DNA of 64,000 bases, from positions 1 to 64,000 of the forward strand of contig JAHBVF010000029.1 in the NCBI GenBank assembly GCA_019637685.1, written 5' to 3'. Numbering within the stretch: position 1 is the stretch's first letter; each line of letters begins with the position of its first letter. This DNA is from Caldilineaceae bacterium (GTDB lineage Bacteria > Chloroflexota > Anaerolineae > Caldilineales > Caldilineaceae). Both the position numbers and the translations under genes were made by a program. A model generated the notes under the pieces. That model was not told the origin of the DNA and did no database searches. It worked only from the letters and a program-made list of their open reading frames with translations. Shown here piece by piece: positions 24,195 through 32,125 of this stretch.

Positions 24195-24270
24195 CGTCAA
24201 CAAAGTTTTTTGGGCGTAGAAGTTCGACTTTTCAGAAAAGTCGAACTTCTGTAGTCGAATAATTTTGTTG
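24195..24270. repeat. Palindromic dispersed repeat, copy 3
   Basis: Stem arms 24218-24232 and 24236-24250 with CAG loop. Flanks CGTCAACAAAG and AATTTTGTTG form short inverted ends. It is almost identical to 11434-11517 and is inserted between two copies of the 73-bp core. Confidence 0.9.
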
Positions 24271-24373
24271 TAGGCGCTGCTTATAGCTGCGCAAGGGACG
24301 AATACCCCTTCGGCTGCCTGTGCAGTTCAAAACTGCACCTACAGAAACGTCAAATCACTTAATTTACAGTGTA
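24270..24373. repeat. Nested element, copy 2 (left outer end missing)
   Basis: The core 24270-24342 and the right end to 24373 match copy 1 almost base for base. The left outer inverted end is replaced by the palindromic repeat. Confidence 0.88.
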
Positions 24374-24408
24374 CTGAATGCAGCCGTCAACAAAGTTTTT
24401 CTCTTATC

Positions 24409-24513
24409 GTAGGCGCTGCTTGTAGCTGCGCAAGAGACGAATAGCCTTCGGCCGCCTGTGCAGTTCAAAACTGCACCTACAGAAACGTCAAATTACTTAA
24501 TTTACAGTGTGCT
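24409..24513. repeat. Nested element, copy 3 (diverged)
   Basis: The core 24409-24480 has a small deletion and several substitutions relative to copies 1 and 2. The right end continues to CAGTGTGCTGAA. Like copy 2 it lacks the left outer end. Confidence 0.85.
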
Positions 24514-24590
24514 GAACCGTTACTCTCTTTCTAACGTTCCTTGTGATTACAGTTATCTCCGTTGTCTACTATAAGAACTGGTAAATAGGC

Positions 24591-24599
24591 TGCTATAAT
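24591..24599 (+). promoter_or_regulatory. Extended -10 promoter for the PNPOx-fold gene
   Basis: TGCTATAAT is a perfect extended -10 element, 40 nt before the GTG start at 24640. There is no clear -35, as is normal for this class. Confidence 0.5.
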
Positions 24600-24639
24600 A
24601 TACAGAATTGTCCTGACCAAAATACATGGAGAACCTCTT

Positions 24640-25200
24640 GTGGCAACTTTCTACGACTCCATCTCCCCCGATCTGCAAGAATGGATTGAACAGCAGCACA
24701 TCTTTTTCGTCGCGTCCGCGCCCCTGCGCGCGGATGGGCACGTCAATCTCTCTCCCAAAGGGCTGGACTGTTTTCGGATATTGGGACCCAACCGGGTGGC
24801 CTATCTGGACCTGACCGGCAGTGGCAACGAAACTTCCGCGCACCTGGCCGAGAACGGGCGCATCACGTTTATGTTCTGCTCCTTCGACAGAGCACCCCGC
24901 GTCGCCCGGCTCTTTGGCCGGGGCCAAACGATCCTGCCCCACAGCCCGGCGTGGGATGCAATGGCCGACCAGTTCCCCGGCGGCTACGCGGGTGTGCGCC
25001 AGATCATCACCGCCGACATCTATCAGGCCCAGACTTCCTGTGGCTTTGCCGTGCCCTTTATGCAGTTCGTGGACGACCGGGACACGCTGCTGCGCGCTTC
25101 CGAGGCCAAAGGCGAGGCAGGGATGGCCCAATATCAGAAGGAAAAAAATTCTGTCAGTCTGGATGGGTTACCCGCGCCCCTGGCCGCGAGGCGCGGATGA
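24640..25200 (+). CDS. Pyridoxamine 5'-phosphate oxidase-fold protein
   Basis: 186 residues from GTG at 24640, with GGAG eight nt upstream. The N-terminal half shows the split-barrel pattern: QQHIFFVASAPL, HVNLSPKGLD, VAYLDLTGSGNETSAHL, ITFMFCSF, and the Gly-rich LFGRGQTIL strand. This is typical of flavin- or F420-binding PNPOx-family proteins. The family includes oxidases, haem-degrading and F420-dependent reductases, so the reaction cannot be fixed. It overlaps the following acetyltransferase gene (ATGA), so the two are co-translated. It is probably cytoplasmic: no signal peptide is seen. Confidence 0.85.
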   Translation: MATFYDSISPDLQEWIEQQHIFFVASAPLRADGHVNLSPKGLDCFRILGPNRVAYLDLTGSGNETSAHLAENGRITFMFCSFDRAPRVARLFGRGQTILPHSPAWDAMADQFPGGYAGVRQIITADIYQAQTSCGFAVPFMQFVDDRDTLLRASEAKGEAGMAQYQKEKNSVSLDGLPAPLAARRG

Positions 25201-25607
25201 ACATTACATACACCACTGACATCAGCCGGGTAGACTGGGCGGCGCTGAAGGCAGCCGTGTCCGCCGACGACTTCGACAACGGACGCACGCCCGCACAGAT
25301 GCGCATTTCGTGCGAGAACAGCGCTGTCAATATCTTCGCCTATGCCGGTGAGGAAATCGTCGGCAATGCCCGCGCCCTCTCCGATGGGGTCTGCAACGCC
25401 TACGTCGTCGATGTGTGGACCAAAACGCCCTACCGCAACCGGGGCATTGCCCGACGGATGATGGAAATGATCTTCGAGCGGGTTCCCGGCCAGCACGTCT
25501 ATCTGGCCGCGGGGGAAGAGGTGGAAGCGCTCTATGCAAAGCTCGGCTTCACCCGCTGGGATGTGGGGATGGGCCGGGTTGTCGGCCAGTGGTTGCAGCC
25601 GGAATAG
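25197..25607 (+). CDS. GNAT family N-acetyltransferase
   Basis: 136 residues starting at ATG 25197, overlapping the previous stop. The acetyl-CoA loop is visible as YRNRGIARRMM, preceded by the strand YVVDVWTKTP and followed by ALYAKLGFTRWD, the usual C-terminal GNAT signature. The N-terminus carries a Cys (RISCENS) and the AYAGEEIVGNARALSDG strand pair. It transfers an acetyl group from acetyl-CoA to an unknown amine. Translational coupling to the PNPOx-fold protein suggests they act on related small molecules, but this is inference. Confidence 0.88.
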   Translation: MNITYTTDISRVDWAALKAAVSADDFDNGRTPAQMRISCENSAVNIFAYAGEEIVGNARALSDGVCNAYVVDVWTKTPYRNRGIARRMMEMIFERVPGQHVYLAAGEEVEALYAKLGFTRWDVGMGRVVGQWLQPE

Positions 25608-25685
25608 GCACGCCCAGCCCGTCACACACGCTTCTTTCTGCCGCCATTTCGCTATTCGCACTGTATTTCCCCCAGGGAGTGTTCG

Positions 25686-28574
25686 ATGACCAAACGCATC
25701 CTCACCTTTCTATTCCTGTCGCTTTTCCTGGCCGCCTGCCAGTTTCCACCGCCCGCGGCCATCAGCGATCCCGACCTGGCCGCGGCCGCGGCAGGCACAG
25801 CCGACGCGCCCGGCCCACTGGACATCGGCCTGGACCAGATAGTGCCCATCGATCCGGCCATCCGCACCGGCCAGTTGGACAACGGACTGACCTATTACGT
25901 GCGCGCCAACAGCGAACCGGCCAACCGGGCCGAACTCTGGCTGGCTATCAACGCCGGTTCCCTGCAGGAAGACGACGACCAGCAGGGCGTGGCCCATTTT
26001 CTGGAGCACATGCTCTTCAACGGCACAGAACGTTTCCCCGAACAGGCGCTCATCGACTTCTTCGAGCGGGCCGGCATGACCTTTGGCCCGGACATCAACG
26101 CCTACACATCCTTCGACGAAACCGTCTATATGCTGCGCTTTCCCACGGATGATGCCGAAGTTGTGGACGCGGCCTTTGCCGTGCTGGAAGACTGGGCAGC
26201 CAATGCTACCCTCGACCCCGAAGAGGTGGAACTGGAGCGGGGTGTGGTCATCGAAGAGGAGCGGCTGCGGGATCAAAACGCGGGCGGACGCATCCGCAAA
26301 GTCATTCTGCCTTTCTTGCTGGGCGACTCCCGCTATGCGCTGCGCCAACCCATCGGCCAGATGGATATCATTCGCACCGCGCCCACCGAGACGGTGCGCC
26401 GCTTCTACACCGACTGGTATCGCCCGGATCTGATGGCAGTGATTGCCGTGGGCGATTTTGACGCGGAGGCAGTGGAAAGCCGCATTCGAGACCGCTTTGC
26501 TGCCCTTGCCAACCCGGCCCAGCCCAGAGAGCGCACGCACTACACAGTTCCCGACAACGACAATCCCGACTATCTGATTGTCACGGATCCGGAGTTTCCG
26601 GCCACAATTGTGGAGATCGACTACCGCCAGCCCTCCCGCGCCCTGGACACAGCCGGCGCCTATCGGGAAATGTTGGTGGGCGGCCTCTTTGAACGGATGC
26701 TCAACCTGCGCCTGGACGAAGTGAGTCGGGAGGCCGACTCGCCCTTTGTCAACGCAAGCGTAGGCAGGGGCGCGCTGGTCCGTCCGCTGGAAACCCTCAG
26801 CGTCAGCGCGCAGGTGCAGGACGAAGAAGTGCTCTCCGGGCTGGACGGCATTCTGACCGAAGTGGAGCGGGTGCGCCGCCACGGCTTCACCCCTTCCGAG
26901 CTGGAACGGGCCAAGAGTGAAATTCTCAACCGCTATCAGCGGCTCTATAACGAACGGAAGAACAACGAAAGCGGCAGCTTTGCCGACGAATACAAGCGCA
27001 ACTTCTTTGAGGCCGAAGCCATCCCCGGCATCGCCTATGAATATCTGCTGGCCAGCCGCTTTGTGCCAGAGATCAGTATGGAGGAAGTGAACCGCCAGGC
27101 GGACCGCTATGTGGGCGAAAAAGGCCGGGCCGTACTGGTGATCGGTCCCCAGAGCGCGGCCGATATCCTGCCCGACGAAGCAGCCCTGGCCGGGGTCATC
27201 GCCGGGATCGAAGGCAAAGAGATCGCCGCGTATGAAGACACAGAAGTGGCCGACGCGCTTCTGGAAGCTATTCCCGCGCCCGTCGCGATCGCCAGCCAGA
27301 CGACGATTGAATCGCTTGACGCTGTCGATCTGGAACTGGCAAACGGGGTGCGGGTGCTGCTGAAATCCACCAAATTCAAAGAGGACGAGGTGATCTTCAC
27401 CGCCTTCAGCCCCGGCGGCTCCTCTCTGGTCAGCGACGCCGACTTCCCCGAAGCGGTACTGATTCCGAATGTTGTCGCCCAAAGCGGGCTGAACGGGTAC
27501 ACATTCAACGAAGTGCGGCGCATCCTCTCCGGCCAGTCGGTGAATGTCTCCCCCTATATCGACGAGACCGAAGAGGGTTTTGTGGGCGGCGCCGGCGACG
27601 ACTTCCTGCCAGCGCTCTTCCAGATGATCTACCTCTACGCCACCGCGCCCCGGGCCGACGACGCGGCCTTTGCCACATTGCAGGATCAGGCCCGGGCTGG
27701 CCTGCGCAACCGGGCCACCCAGCCCAACGCGGCCTGGCAAGACGCCTTCACCGCGGCCCGCTACGGCGAGACGATTCGCAAAGGCGTGCTGCCCCTGGCC
27801 GAAGTCGAAGCACTGGATCGGGAACGGGCTTTCGCTATCTATCAGGAGCGATTTGCCGACTTCAGCGACTTCACTTTTGTCTTTGTGGGCCACTTCGATG
27901 TGGAGCAGATGATCGAGTGGTCGCAGATTTATCTGGGCAACCTGCCCTCCACCGGGCGGGTGGAAACGTGGGTGGATGTCTCACCCGATCCGCCCACAGG
28001 TGTGGTGGATGAGGCTGTCTACAAGGGACAGGAAGCCCAAAGCCTGACCCGCATACTCTTCACCGGACCCGCGGAACCGACGCCGGAAAACCGGCTGCGT
28101 CTGCGTCTGCTGGAAGGGGTGCTGGATATTCTGGCCCGGGAGGAACTGCGGGAGAAGCGTTCGGGTGTCTACGCGTCCTCCGTCTCCGCAGGTCTGGTGC
28201 AGGAACCCGACGAACTCTACGAAGTCAGCGTCGTCTTTGGCAGCGACCCGGAGCGGGTGGATGAACTGGTGGACGCGCTCTTTGCCCTGATTGCCGATGT
28301 CCAGGCCAACGGTCCCCGGCCCGATCTGATGGAAAAGGCCAAAGCACAGGTCTTGCGCCAGCAGGAGTTGGATTTGGAGGACAACGGCTTCTGGCTCGAC
28401 CTGCTGGCCTCCTACGCCGCGGCAGAGATCGACGATCCGGCAGAAGCCCTGGATTTGGCTGCCCGGCTGGATGCCATCGACGCGGCCGCTATCCAGGCCG
28501 CCGCGGTCGAGTTCCTGCCCGCGGATCGCTACATCGAAGTTACGCTCTATCCCGAGGGGTTTGAAAAGCCGTAG
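25686..28574 (+). CDS. M16 family zinc metallopeptidase lipoprotein
   Basis: 962 residues with GGGAG before ATG. The N-terminus is a lipoprotein signal with lipobox LAAC (Cys18). The zinc site is the inverted motif HFLEH (104-108) with the downstream Glu in ELERGVVIEEE. The layout is two tandem M16 halves: the catalytic half up to about residue 480, and a second half (VLLKSTKFKEDEVIF onward) that keeps the fold but lacks the zinc motif, as in pitrilysin/PqqL-type enzymes. Such proteins degrade peptides in a closed chamber. Lipid anchoring places it outside the cytoplasmic membrane, so processing of extracellular peptides is likely. A strong terminator follows directly. Confidence 0.93.
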   Translation: MTKRILTFLFLSLFLAACQFPPPAAISDPDLAAAAAGTADAPGPLDIGLDQIVPIDPAIRTGQLDNGLTYYVRANSEPANRAELWLAINAGSLQEDDDQQGVAHFLEHMLFNGTERFPEQALIDFFERAGMTFGPDINAYTSFDETVYMLRFPTDDAEVVDAAFAVLEDWAANATLDPEEVELERGVVIEEERLRDQNAGGRIRKVILPFLLGDSRYALRQPIGQMDIIRTAPTETVRRFYTDWYRPDLMAVIAVGDFDAEAVESRIRDRFAALANPAQPRERTHYTVPDNDNPDYLIVTDPEFPATIVEIDYRQPSRALDTAGAYREMLVGGLFERMLNLRLDEVSREADSPFVNASVGRGALVRPLETLSVSAQVQDEEVLSGLDGILTEVERVRRHGFTPSELERAKSEILNRYQRLYNERKNNESGSFADEYKRNFFEAEAIPGIAYEYLLASRFVPEISMEEVNRQADRYVGEKGRAVLVIGPQSAADILPDEAALAGVIAGIEGKEIAAYEDTEVADALLEAIPAPVAIASQTTIESLDAVDLELANGVRVLLKSTKFKEDEVIFTAFSPGGSSLVSDADFPEAVLIPNVVAQSGLNGYTFNEVRRILSGQSVNVSPYIDETEEGFVGGAGDDFLPALFQMIYLYATAPRADDAAFATLQDQARAGLRNRATQPNAAWQDAFTAARYGETIRKGVLPLAEVEALDRERAFAIYQERFADFSDFTFVFVGHFDVEQMIEWSQIYLGNLPSTGRVETWVDVSPDPPTGVVDEAVYKGQEAQSLTRILFTGPAEPTPENRLRLRLLEGVLDILAREELREKRSGVYASSVSAGLVQEPDELYEVSVVFGSDPERVDELVDALFALIADVQANGPRPDLMEKAKAQVLRQQELDLEDNGFWLDLLASYAAAEIDDPAEALDLAARLDAIDAAAIQAAAVEFLPADRYIEVTLYPEGFEKP

Positions 28575-28575
28575 T

Positions 28576-28647
28576 GGATTGAGTCACAGCAGAACAAAAA
28601 GCCGGGCGAATATTCGTCCGGCTTTTTGTTCTGCTGTGACTCAATCC
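28576..28647. terminator. Bidirectional terminator, long near-perfect palindrome
   Basis: Arms 28576-28605 and 28618-28647 pair perfectly over 30 bp. The 12-nt centre is itself palindromic (CGAATATTCG), so about 70 bp form one hairpin. AAAAAGCCGG / CCGGCTTTTT gives GC-stem-plus-T-run on both strands. It separates the convergent peptidase and deaminase genes. Confidence 0.92.
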
Positions 28648-28663
28648 TCACGGAATCGCTCGT

Positions 28664-29734
28664 CTAGCCCTGACCGGGCAACCCATCCGCCGCCCATACG
28701 TCGAATTCAGCCAGCAGTTTCTGCTTCAGTTCCGGCTCCGCACAGGATGCGACAAAGCCGTTGCGGGCAATCCGGGCCAGGTTCGCCTCGTCATAACCGA
28801 AGGTGTCGGCCAGGAGTTGGTATTCGTCCAGCAGGCTGGTGTTGAAAAGCGGCGGGTCGTCGCTGTTGAGGGTGACAAACAGCCCCATCCGGTCCAAATG
28901 GGGGAAGGGATGCTGTTCGGCGCTGGGGTATACGCCCAGGCGCACATTGCTGAATGGGTTGATTTCCAGGGGAATCTGCCGCTCTTTCAAATGTAGGAGC
29001 AGGGCCGGGTCTTCCATCGCCCGCACCCCGTGACCGATGCGTTCCGCGCCCAGCGCGTTCAACGCCCCCCACACGCTGGCCGGACCGACTGTCTCGCCGG
29101 CGTGGGGCAGGGAATGCAGACCAGCCGCCCTGGCTTTGGCAAAGGCGTGGGCAAAGGGTTCGGGCGGCGCGCCCACTTCGTTGCCCCCCAGCCCAAAGCC
29201 GATGACGCCGTATGCCATCCCGGCCAGGGCGTGGGCCAGTGTTGTCTCGGCGGGGAAGGGGTTGTAGGGCTGGCCCGCTTTCAGGCTGACATTGCGGGGA
29301 ATGTCCACTACCCAGCGCATCTCCACACCGAAATCCCGCCGGGCACGCCGTCTCCCGTCCTCCAGCCCGGCCCAAATCTCCTCAATCCCAATGCTCTTGC
29401 CCTGCAAATGGGTGTGGGTGAAAGAGGTCACTGTCAATTCCCGGTAGCGGATGCCTTGCGCGGCCATATCTTCGCCGTTACGATAGGCAATCGCAGCGAA
29501 ATCATCTCCTGTGCGCAGCAGTTCCTGAATCGCACAGAAAATATCCACAAAGTGATCGAAATCCCGGAAGACAAACCAGCGGCGCAGCCCTTCCACATCC
29601 GGCGCGGGCAAAGTGTGCAGCATCCCGTGGGCCGCGGCCAGTTCCAGCACAGTGGCCGGCTGGATAGCTCCTTCCAAATGAATGTGCAGTTCTGCCTTGG
29701 GCATGAAACGGATAAAATCGCGGGTGGCTTTCAA
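28664..29734 (-). CDS. add: Adenosine deaminase family protein
   Basis: 356 residues from TTG at 29734, chosen because AGGAAGGA lies seven nt upstream; an internal ATG at residue 11 would cut into the conserved start. The zinc ligands are HIHLEG (His17, His19), then LPHAGET (His and the catalytic Glu nearby), RIGHGVRA (His) and NSDDP (Asp). Family members deaminate adenosine to inosine. Some act on aminodeoxyfutalosine or other aminopurines, and the residues visible do not settle the substrate. It is cytoplasmic and monocistronic, convergent with the M16 gene and divergent from the predicted metallopeptidase. Confidence 0.88.
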   Translation of the reverse strand: MKATRDFIRFMPKAELHIHLEGAIQPATVLELAAAHGMLHTLPAPDVEGLRRWFVFRDFDHFVDIFCAIQELLRTGDDFAAIAYRNGEDMAAQGIRYRELTVTSFTHTHLQGKSIGIEEIWAGLEDGRRRARRDFGVEMRWVVDIPRNVSLKAGQPYNPFPAETTLAHALAGMAYGVIGFGLGGNEVGAPPEPFAHAFAKARAAGLHSLPHAGETVGPASVWGALNALGAERIGHGVRAMEDPALLLHLKERQIPLEINPFSNVRLGVYPSAEQHPFPHLDRMGLFVTLNSDDPPLFNTSLLDEYQLLADTFGYDEANLARIARNGFVASCAEPELKQKLLAEFDVWAADGLPGQG

Positions 29735-29793
29735 CTTCGGGTCCTTCCTTCAGAGGTCCGGCTTTTGGCAAAAGTCCGACTTCGAATCGCGTG

Positions 29794-29823
29794 TGGTATA
29801 CTCCTTCACCGGACGTTATACCA
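29794..29823. promoter_or_regulatory. Divergent overlapping extended -10 promoters
   Basis: TGGTATACT on the plus strand (29794-29802) and TGGTATAAC on the minus strand form an inverted pair (TGGTATA at 29794-29800, TATACCA at 29817-29823). Each is an extended -10 element pointing toward one of the divergent genes. A degenerate relative of the palindromic repeat (GTCCGGCTTTTG, AAAAGTCCGAC) lies at about 29755-29780. Confidence 0.42.
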
Positions 29824-29844
29824 TTCTGTGACGCAGGGGTCAAT

Positions 29845-31215
29845 TTGTCTTCCAAAGCAACCGAACGTCTGTCCGACATCGCCCGTTGGACAGGCCAAAT
29901 GCCCCAATCTGTGCTGACGCTCCTGGCCCTGGCCGATGGGCTGCGCGCTGGCCGCGCCTTTCTCTCTCTGCTGTTGGCGGTGGGCATCACCCTCGGTTTT
30001 GCAGGCAGCAGCGCGCCCACCGACAGGCAGGTACGCTTTCAGGCCATCGACGAAGTGATTGCCGGGCGCAAGTTCAGTCTGGTCGGCTGGGAGTTCGCCG
30101 CGCTGGGAGAAAAGATCGCGGCCTGGCAAGCGAATACAGGCGCGGGGCTGGAACGGGAGCAAGCGCGCGCGGTCGTCCTGGGCTATATCGAGGGAATTCG
30201 CCGGATGCGCCAGGCCGAGGAGCACATCAACCGGCTGGTGAGTGTGAACGCACCAGACAGCCAGGTGGCCCAGGCCCAGGAAGAACTGGCCGATCTGCGC
30301 CAACGCCAGCAGGCACGCCGGCCACTGGTGGAGGCAGTCATCCAACGCCAGGTGGCCGATGTGCTGGCCGACGCGGGGCTGGGCGTGGGCGGGTCGCCCG
30401 TGCCGCCGGTCAACTTCACCTTCACCGAACCACCCCAGATTCTTATCATCAGTCCCCGCCAGGAAATCCGCAACATTCGCGCCCAAATGCTTGTCCCCCA
30501 GATTGACAGCGCCGAGGCAGGCGAAAAAGAAGCCGACATCGCCGAGCGCACGGATTTCTCCGCCTACATCACCCGTATCGGCGGGCTGGGGGCATACCCC
30601 ACAATGGTTGTGGAGAGCACAAATCTCGAATGGGTGGTTTCGACTGTCGTCCACGAATGGGTACACAACTACCTGACGCTCTTTCCGCTGGGCATGCGTT
30701 TTGGCAGCAGCCCGGAACTGACGACGCTCAACGAAACAGTGGCGGATATTGTGGGGGACGAAGTGGGGCGGCGGGTGCTGGTGCGCTACTATCCCGAATT
30801 TGCGCGGCCAGAAGCGACACAGGCCGGGCAGACTCCAGAGCAGAGTGCAGAGCCGTCCGTGCCCCTGCCCGAACCCGACCCGCCCCCCTTCGACTTCAAC
30901 CGGGAGATGCGGACGACCCGGCTGCGGGTGGATGAACTGCTGGCCGCAGGGCGCTATATTGATGCAGAAGCCTATATGGAAGCCCGGCGGCAGGTCTTTG
31001 TGGAAAACGGTTATCATCTGCGGGTACTGAACCAGGCCTACTTTGCCTTCCACGGCAGCTACGCCACAGGCGGGGCCAGTTCCAGCCCCATCGGTGACCA
31101 GCTACAGGAATTGCAGCGCATCAAAACCCCCGACGACATCGCGGGTTTTCTCCACACAGTGCGCTGGTTCACCAGCGCGGGCGATTTGGAACGGGTGCTG
31201 GGGACGGAAAAGTGA
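29845..31215 (+). CDS. Predicted membrane-anchored zinc metallopeptidase (unnamed family)
   Basis: About 456 residues. TTG at 29845 has AGGGG five nt upstream, and ATG at 29899 is an alternative. A single membrane helix lies near the N-terminus (AFLSLLLAVGITLGFAG). A helical, Gln/Glu-rich region follows (AQEELADLRQRQQARRPL). The likely active site is VVHEWVHNYL (HExxH type) followed by LNETVADIVGDEVG, which fits a gluzincin third ligand Glu in an Asn-Glu-x2-Ala-Asp helix. The C-terminal part is acidic/Pro-rich, then helical. The zinc site is convincing, but I cannot place the protein in a named peptidase family. The stop overlaps the GTG of sfsA. Confidence 0.72.
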   Translation: MSSKATERLSDIARWTGQMPQSVLTLLALADGLRAGRAFLSLLLAVGITLGFAGSSAPTDRQVRFQAIDEVIAGRKFSLVGWEFAALGEKIAAWQANTGAGLEREQARAVVLGYIEGIRRMRQAEEHINRLVSVNAPDSQVAQAQEELADLRQRQQARRPLVEAVIQRQVADVLADAGLGVGGSPVPPVNFTFTEPPQILIISPRQEIRNIRAQMLVPQIDSAEAGEKEADIAERTDFSAYITRIGGLGAYPTMVVESTNLEWVVSTVVHEWVHNYLTLFPLGMRFGSSPELTTLNETVADIVGDEVGRRVLVRYYPEFARPEATQAGQTPEQSAEPSVPLPEPDPPPFDFNREMRTTRLRVDELLAAGRYIDAEAYMEARRQVFVENGYHLRVLNQAYFAFHGSYATGGASSSPIGDQLQELQRIKTPDDIAGFLHTVRWFTSAGDLERVLGTEK

Positions 31216-31940
31216 ACATCCCCTTTCCCGTCGAACCGGCCACCTTTCTGGAACGCCCCAACCGGTTTGTGATCCACGCCCGCCTGCACAGCAGCGGAGA
31301 GAACGTGCGCGCCCACTGCCCCAATCCGGGGCGTATGCACGAACTGATGATTCCCGGCGCGCTGGTATATCTGAGCGCGGCCAACGATCCGGCCCGGCGC
31401 ACGCCCTATTCCCTGCGCTTTGTGGAGCACCCGGCCAACGGCCAGCTAATCAGCCTGAACACCCAACTGCCCAACGACCTCTTCGCCGAAGGACTGCGCG
31501 ATGGCTTCTTTGCACCTTTTAATGGCTACACGAACCACCAGCGGGAGGTGGCGCTTCCAACCGGGGCAAAGGGTGTGACCAGCCGCATCGATTTCCGATT
31601 GTCCACGGAAGAGGGCCGTATTTGTTGGGTGGAAACCAAATCGGCTACACTCGTACACGACGACGGGCGGGCCTGGTTCCCCGACGCCCCCACTCTGCGC
31701 GGGCGTCGCCACGTGGAAGAGTTGACCCATCTGGCGTCGACCGGCGTGCGGGCCGCGGTCGTTTTTATCATCCAGCGCCCAGACGCCATTTCCATTGCCG
31801 CCAACCAGACGACCGACCCGGACTTTGCCCGCGCGGTCGTCCGCGCCCAGCGCCAGGGGGTGGAATTCTATGCCTACACCTGTGGCGTCACCACCAGCCG
31901 GGTCTGGCTGGAGCGGGAAGTACCAGTGGTAATCGAATGA
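31212..31940 (+). CDS. sfsA: SfsA family protein (sugar fermentation stimulation)
   Basis: 242 residues from GTG overlapping the previous stop (GTGA). The OB-fold start RFVIHARL..ENVRAHCPNPGRMHEL is the SfsA signature. The nuclease-like C-terminal half has RIDFRL, CWVETKSATL and FPDAPTLRGRRHVEEL, the conserved Asp-Glu-x-Lys arrangement resembling restriction-endonuclease folds. SfsA was described as a DNA-binding regulator of sugar use in E. coli, while its fold suggests a nuclease. The length is typical of the family (about 230-240). Confidence 0.93.
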   Translation: MNIPFPVEPATFLERPNRFVIHARLHSSGENVRAHCPNPGRMHELMIPGALVYLSAANDPARRTPYSLRFVEHPANGQLISLNTQLPNDLFAEGLRDGFFAPFNGYTNHQREVALPTGAKGVTSRIDFRLSTEEGRICWVETKSATLVHDDGRAWFPDAPTLRGRRHVEELTHLASTGVRAAVVFIIQRPDAISIAANQTTDPDFARAVVRAQRQGVEFYAYTCGVTTSRVWLEREVPVVIE

Positions 31941-31952
31941 AGACCCATCCGT

Positions 31953-32082
31953 GAGTCCACTGCAAAAAGCTCAGATTCTCCCGCCAAGACGCTGAGACGC
32001 TGAGAAATTCAGGAGTGACATCGGTCTTTATCCGCGCACATCTGAGTCCATCCGTGGCTGAAATACTTTTTGCAGTTGAGTC
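31953..32082 (+). repeat. TIR-bounded ~130-bp element, copy 2 (MITE-like)
   Basis: It starts GAGTCCACTGCAAAAAG and ends CTTTTTGCAGTTGAGTC, inverted repeats matching at 15 of 17 positions. It aligns with 4237-4368 read on the minus strand. It ends 43 nt before the pyrF-pyrE start codon and holds no gene. Confidence 0.78.
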
Positions 32083-32125
32083 ATCCCTTGAATCCATATT
32101 CGCACCCCCCACAGGAGAATCCTCG

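Noticed and set aside
24051..24513. CRISPR-like array
   Set aside because: Repeats are unequal in spacing, the sequences between them are themselves repeats, and no cas genes are present.
25710..27893. 727-codon minus-strand frame opposite the M16 peptidase
   Set aside because: Shadow frame; the plus strand shows the lipobox and the HFLEH zinc site.
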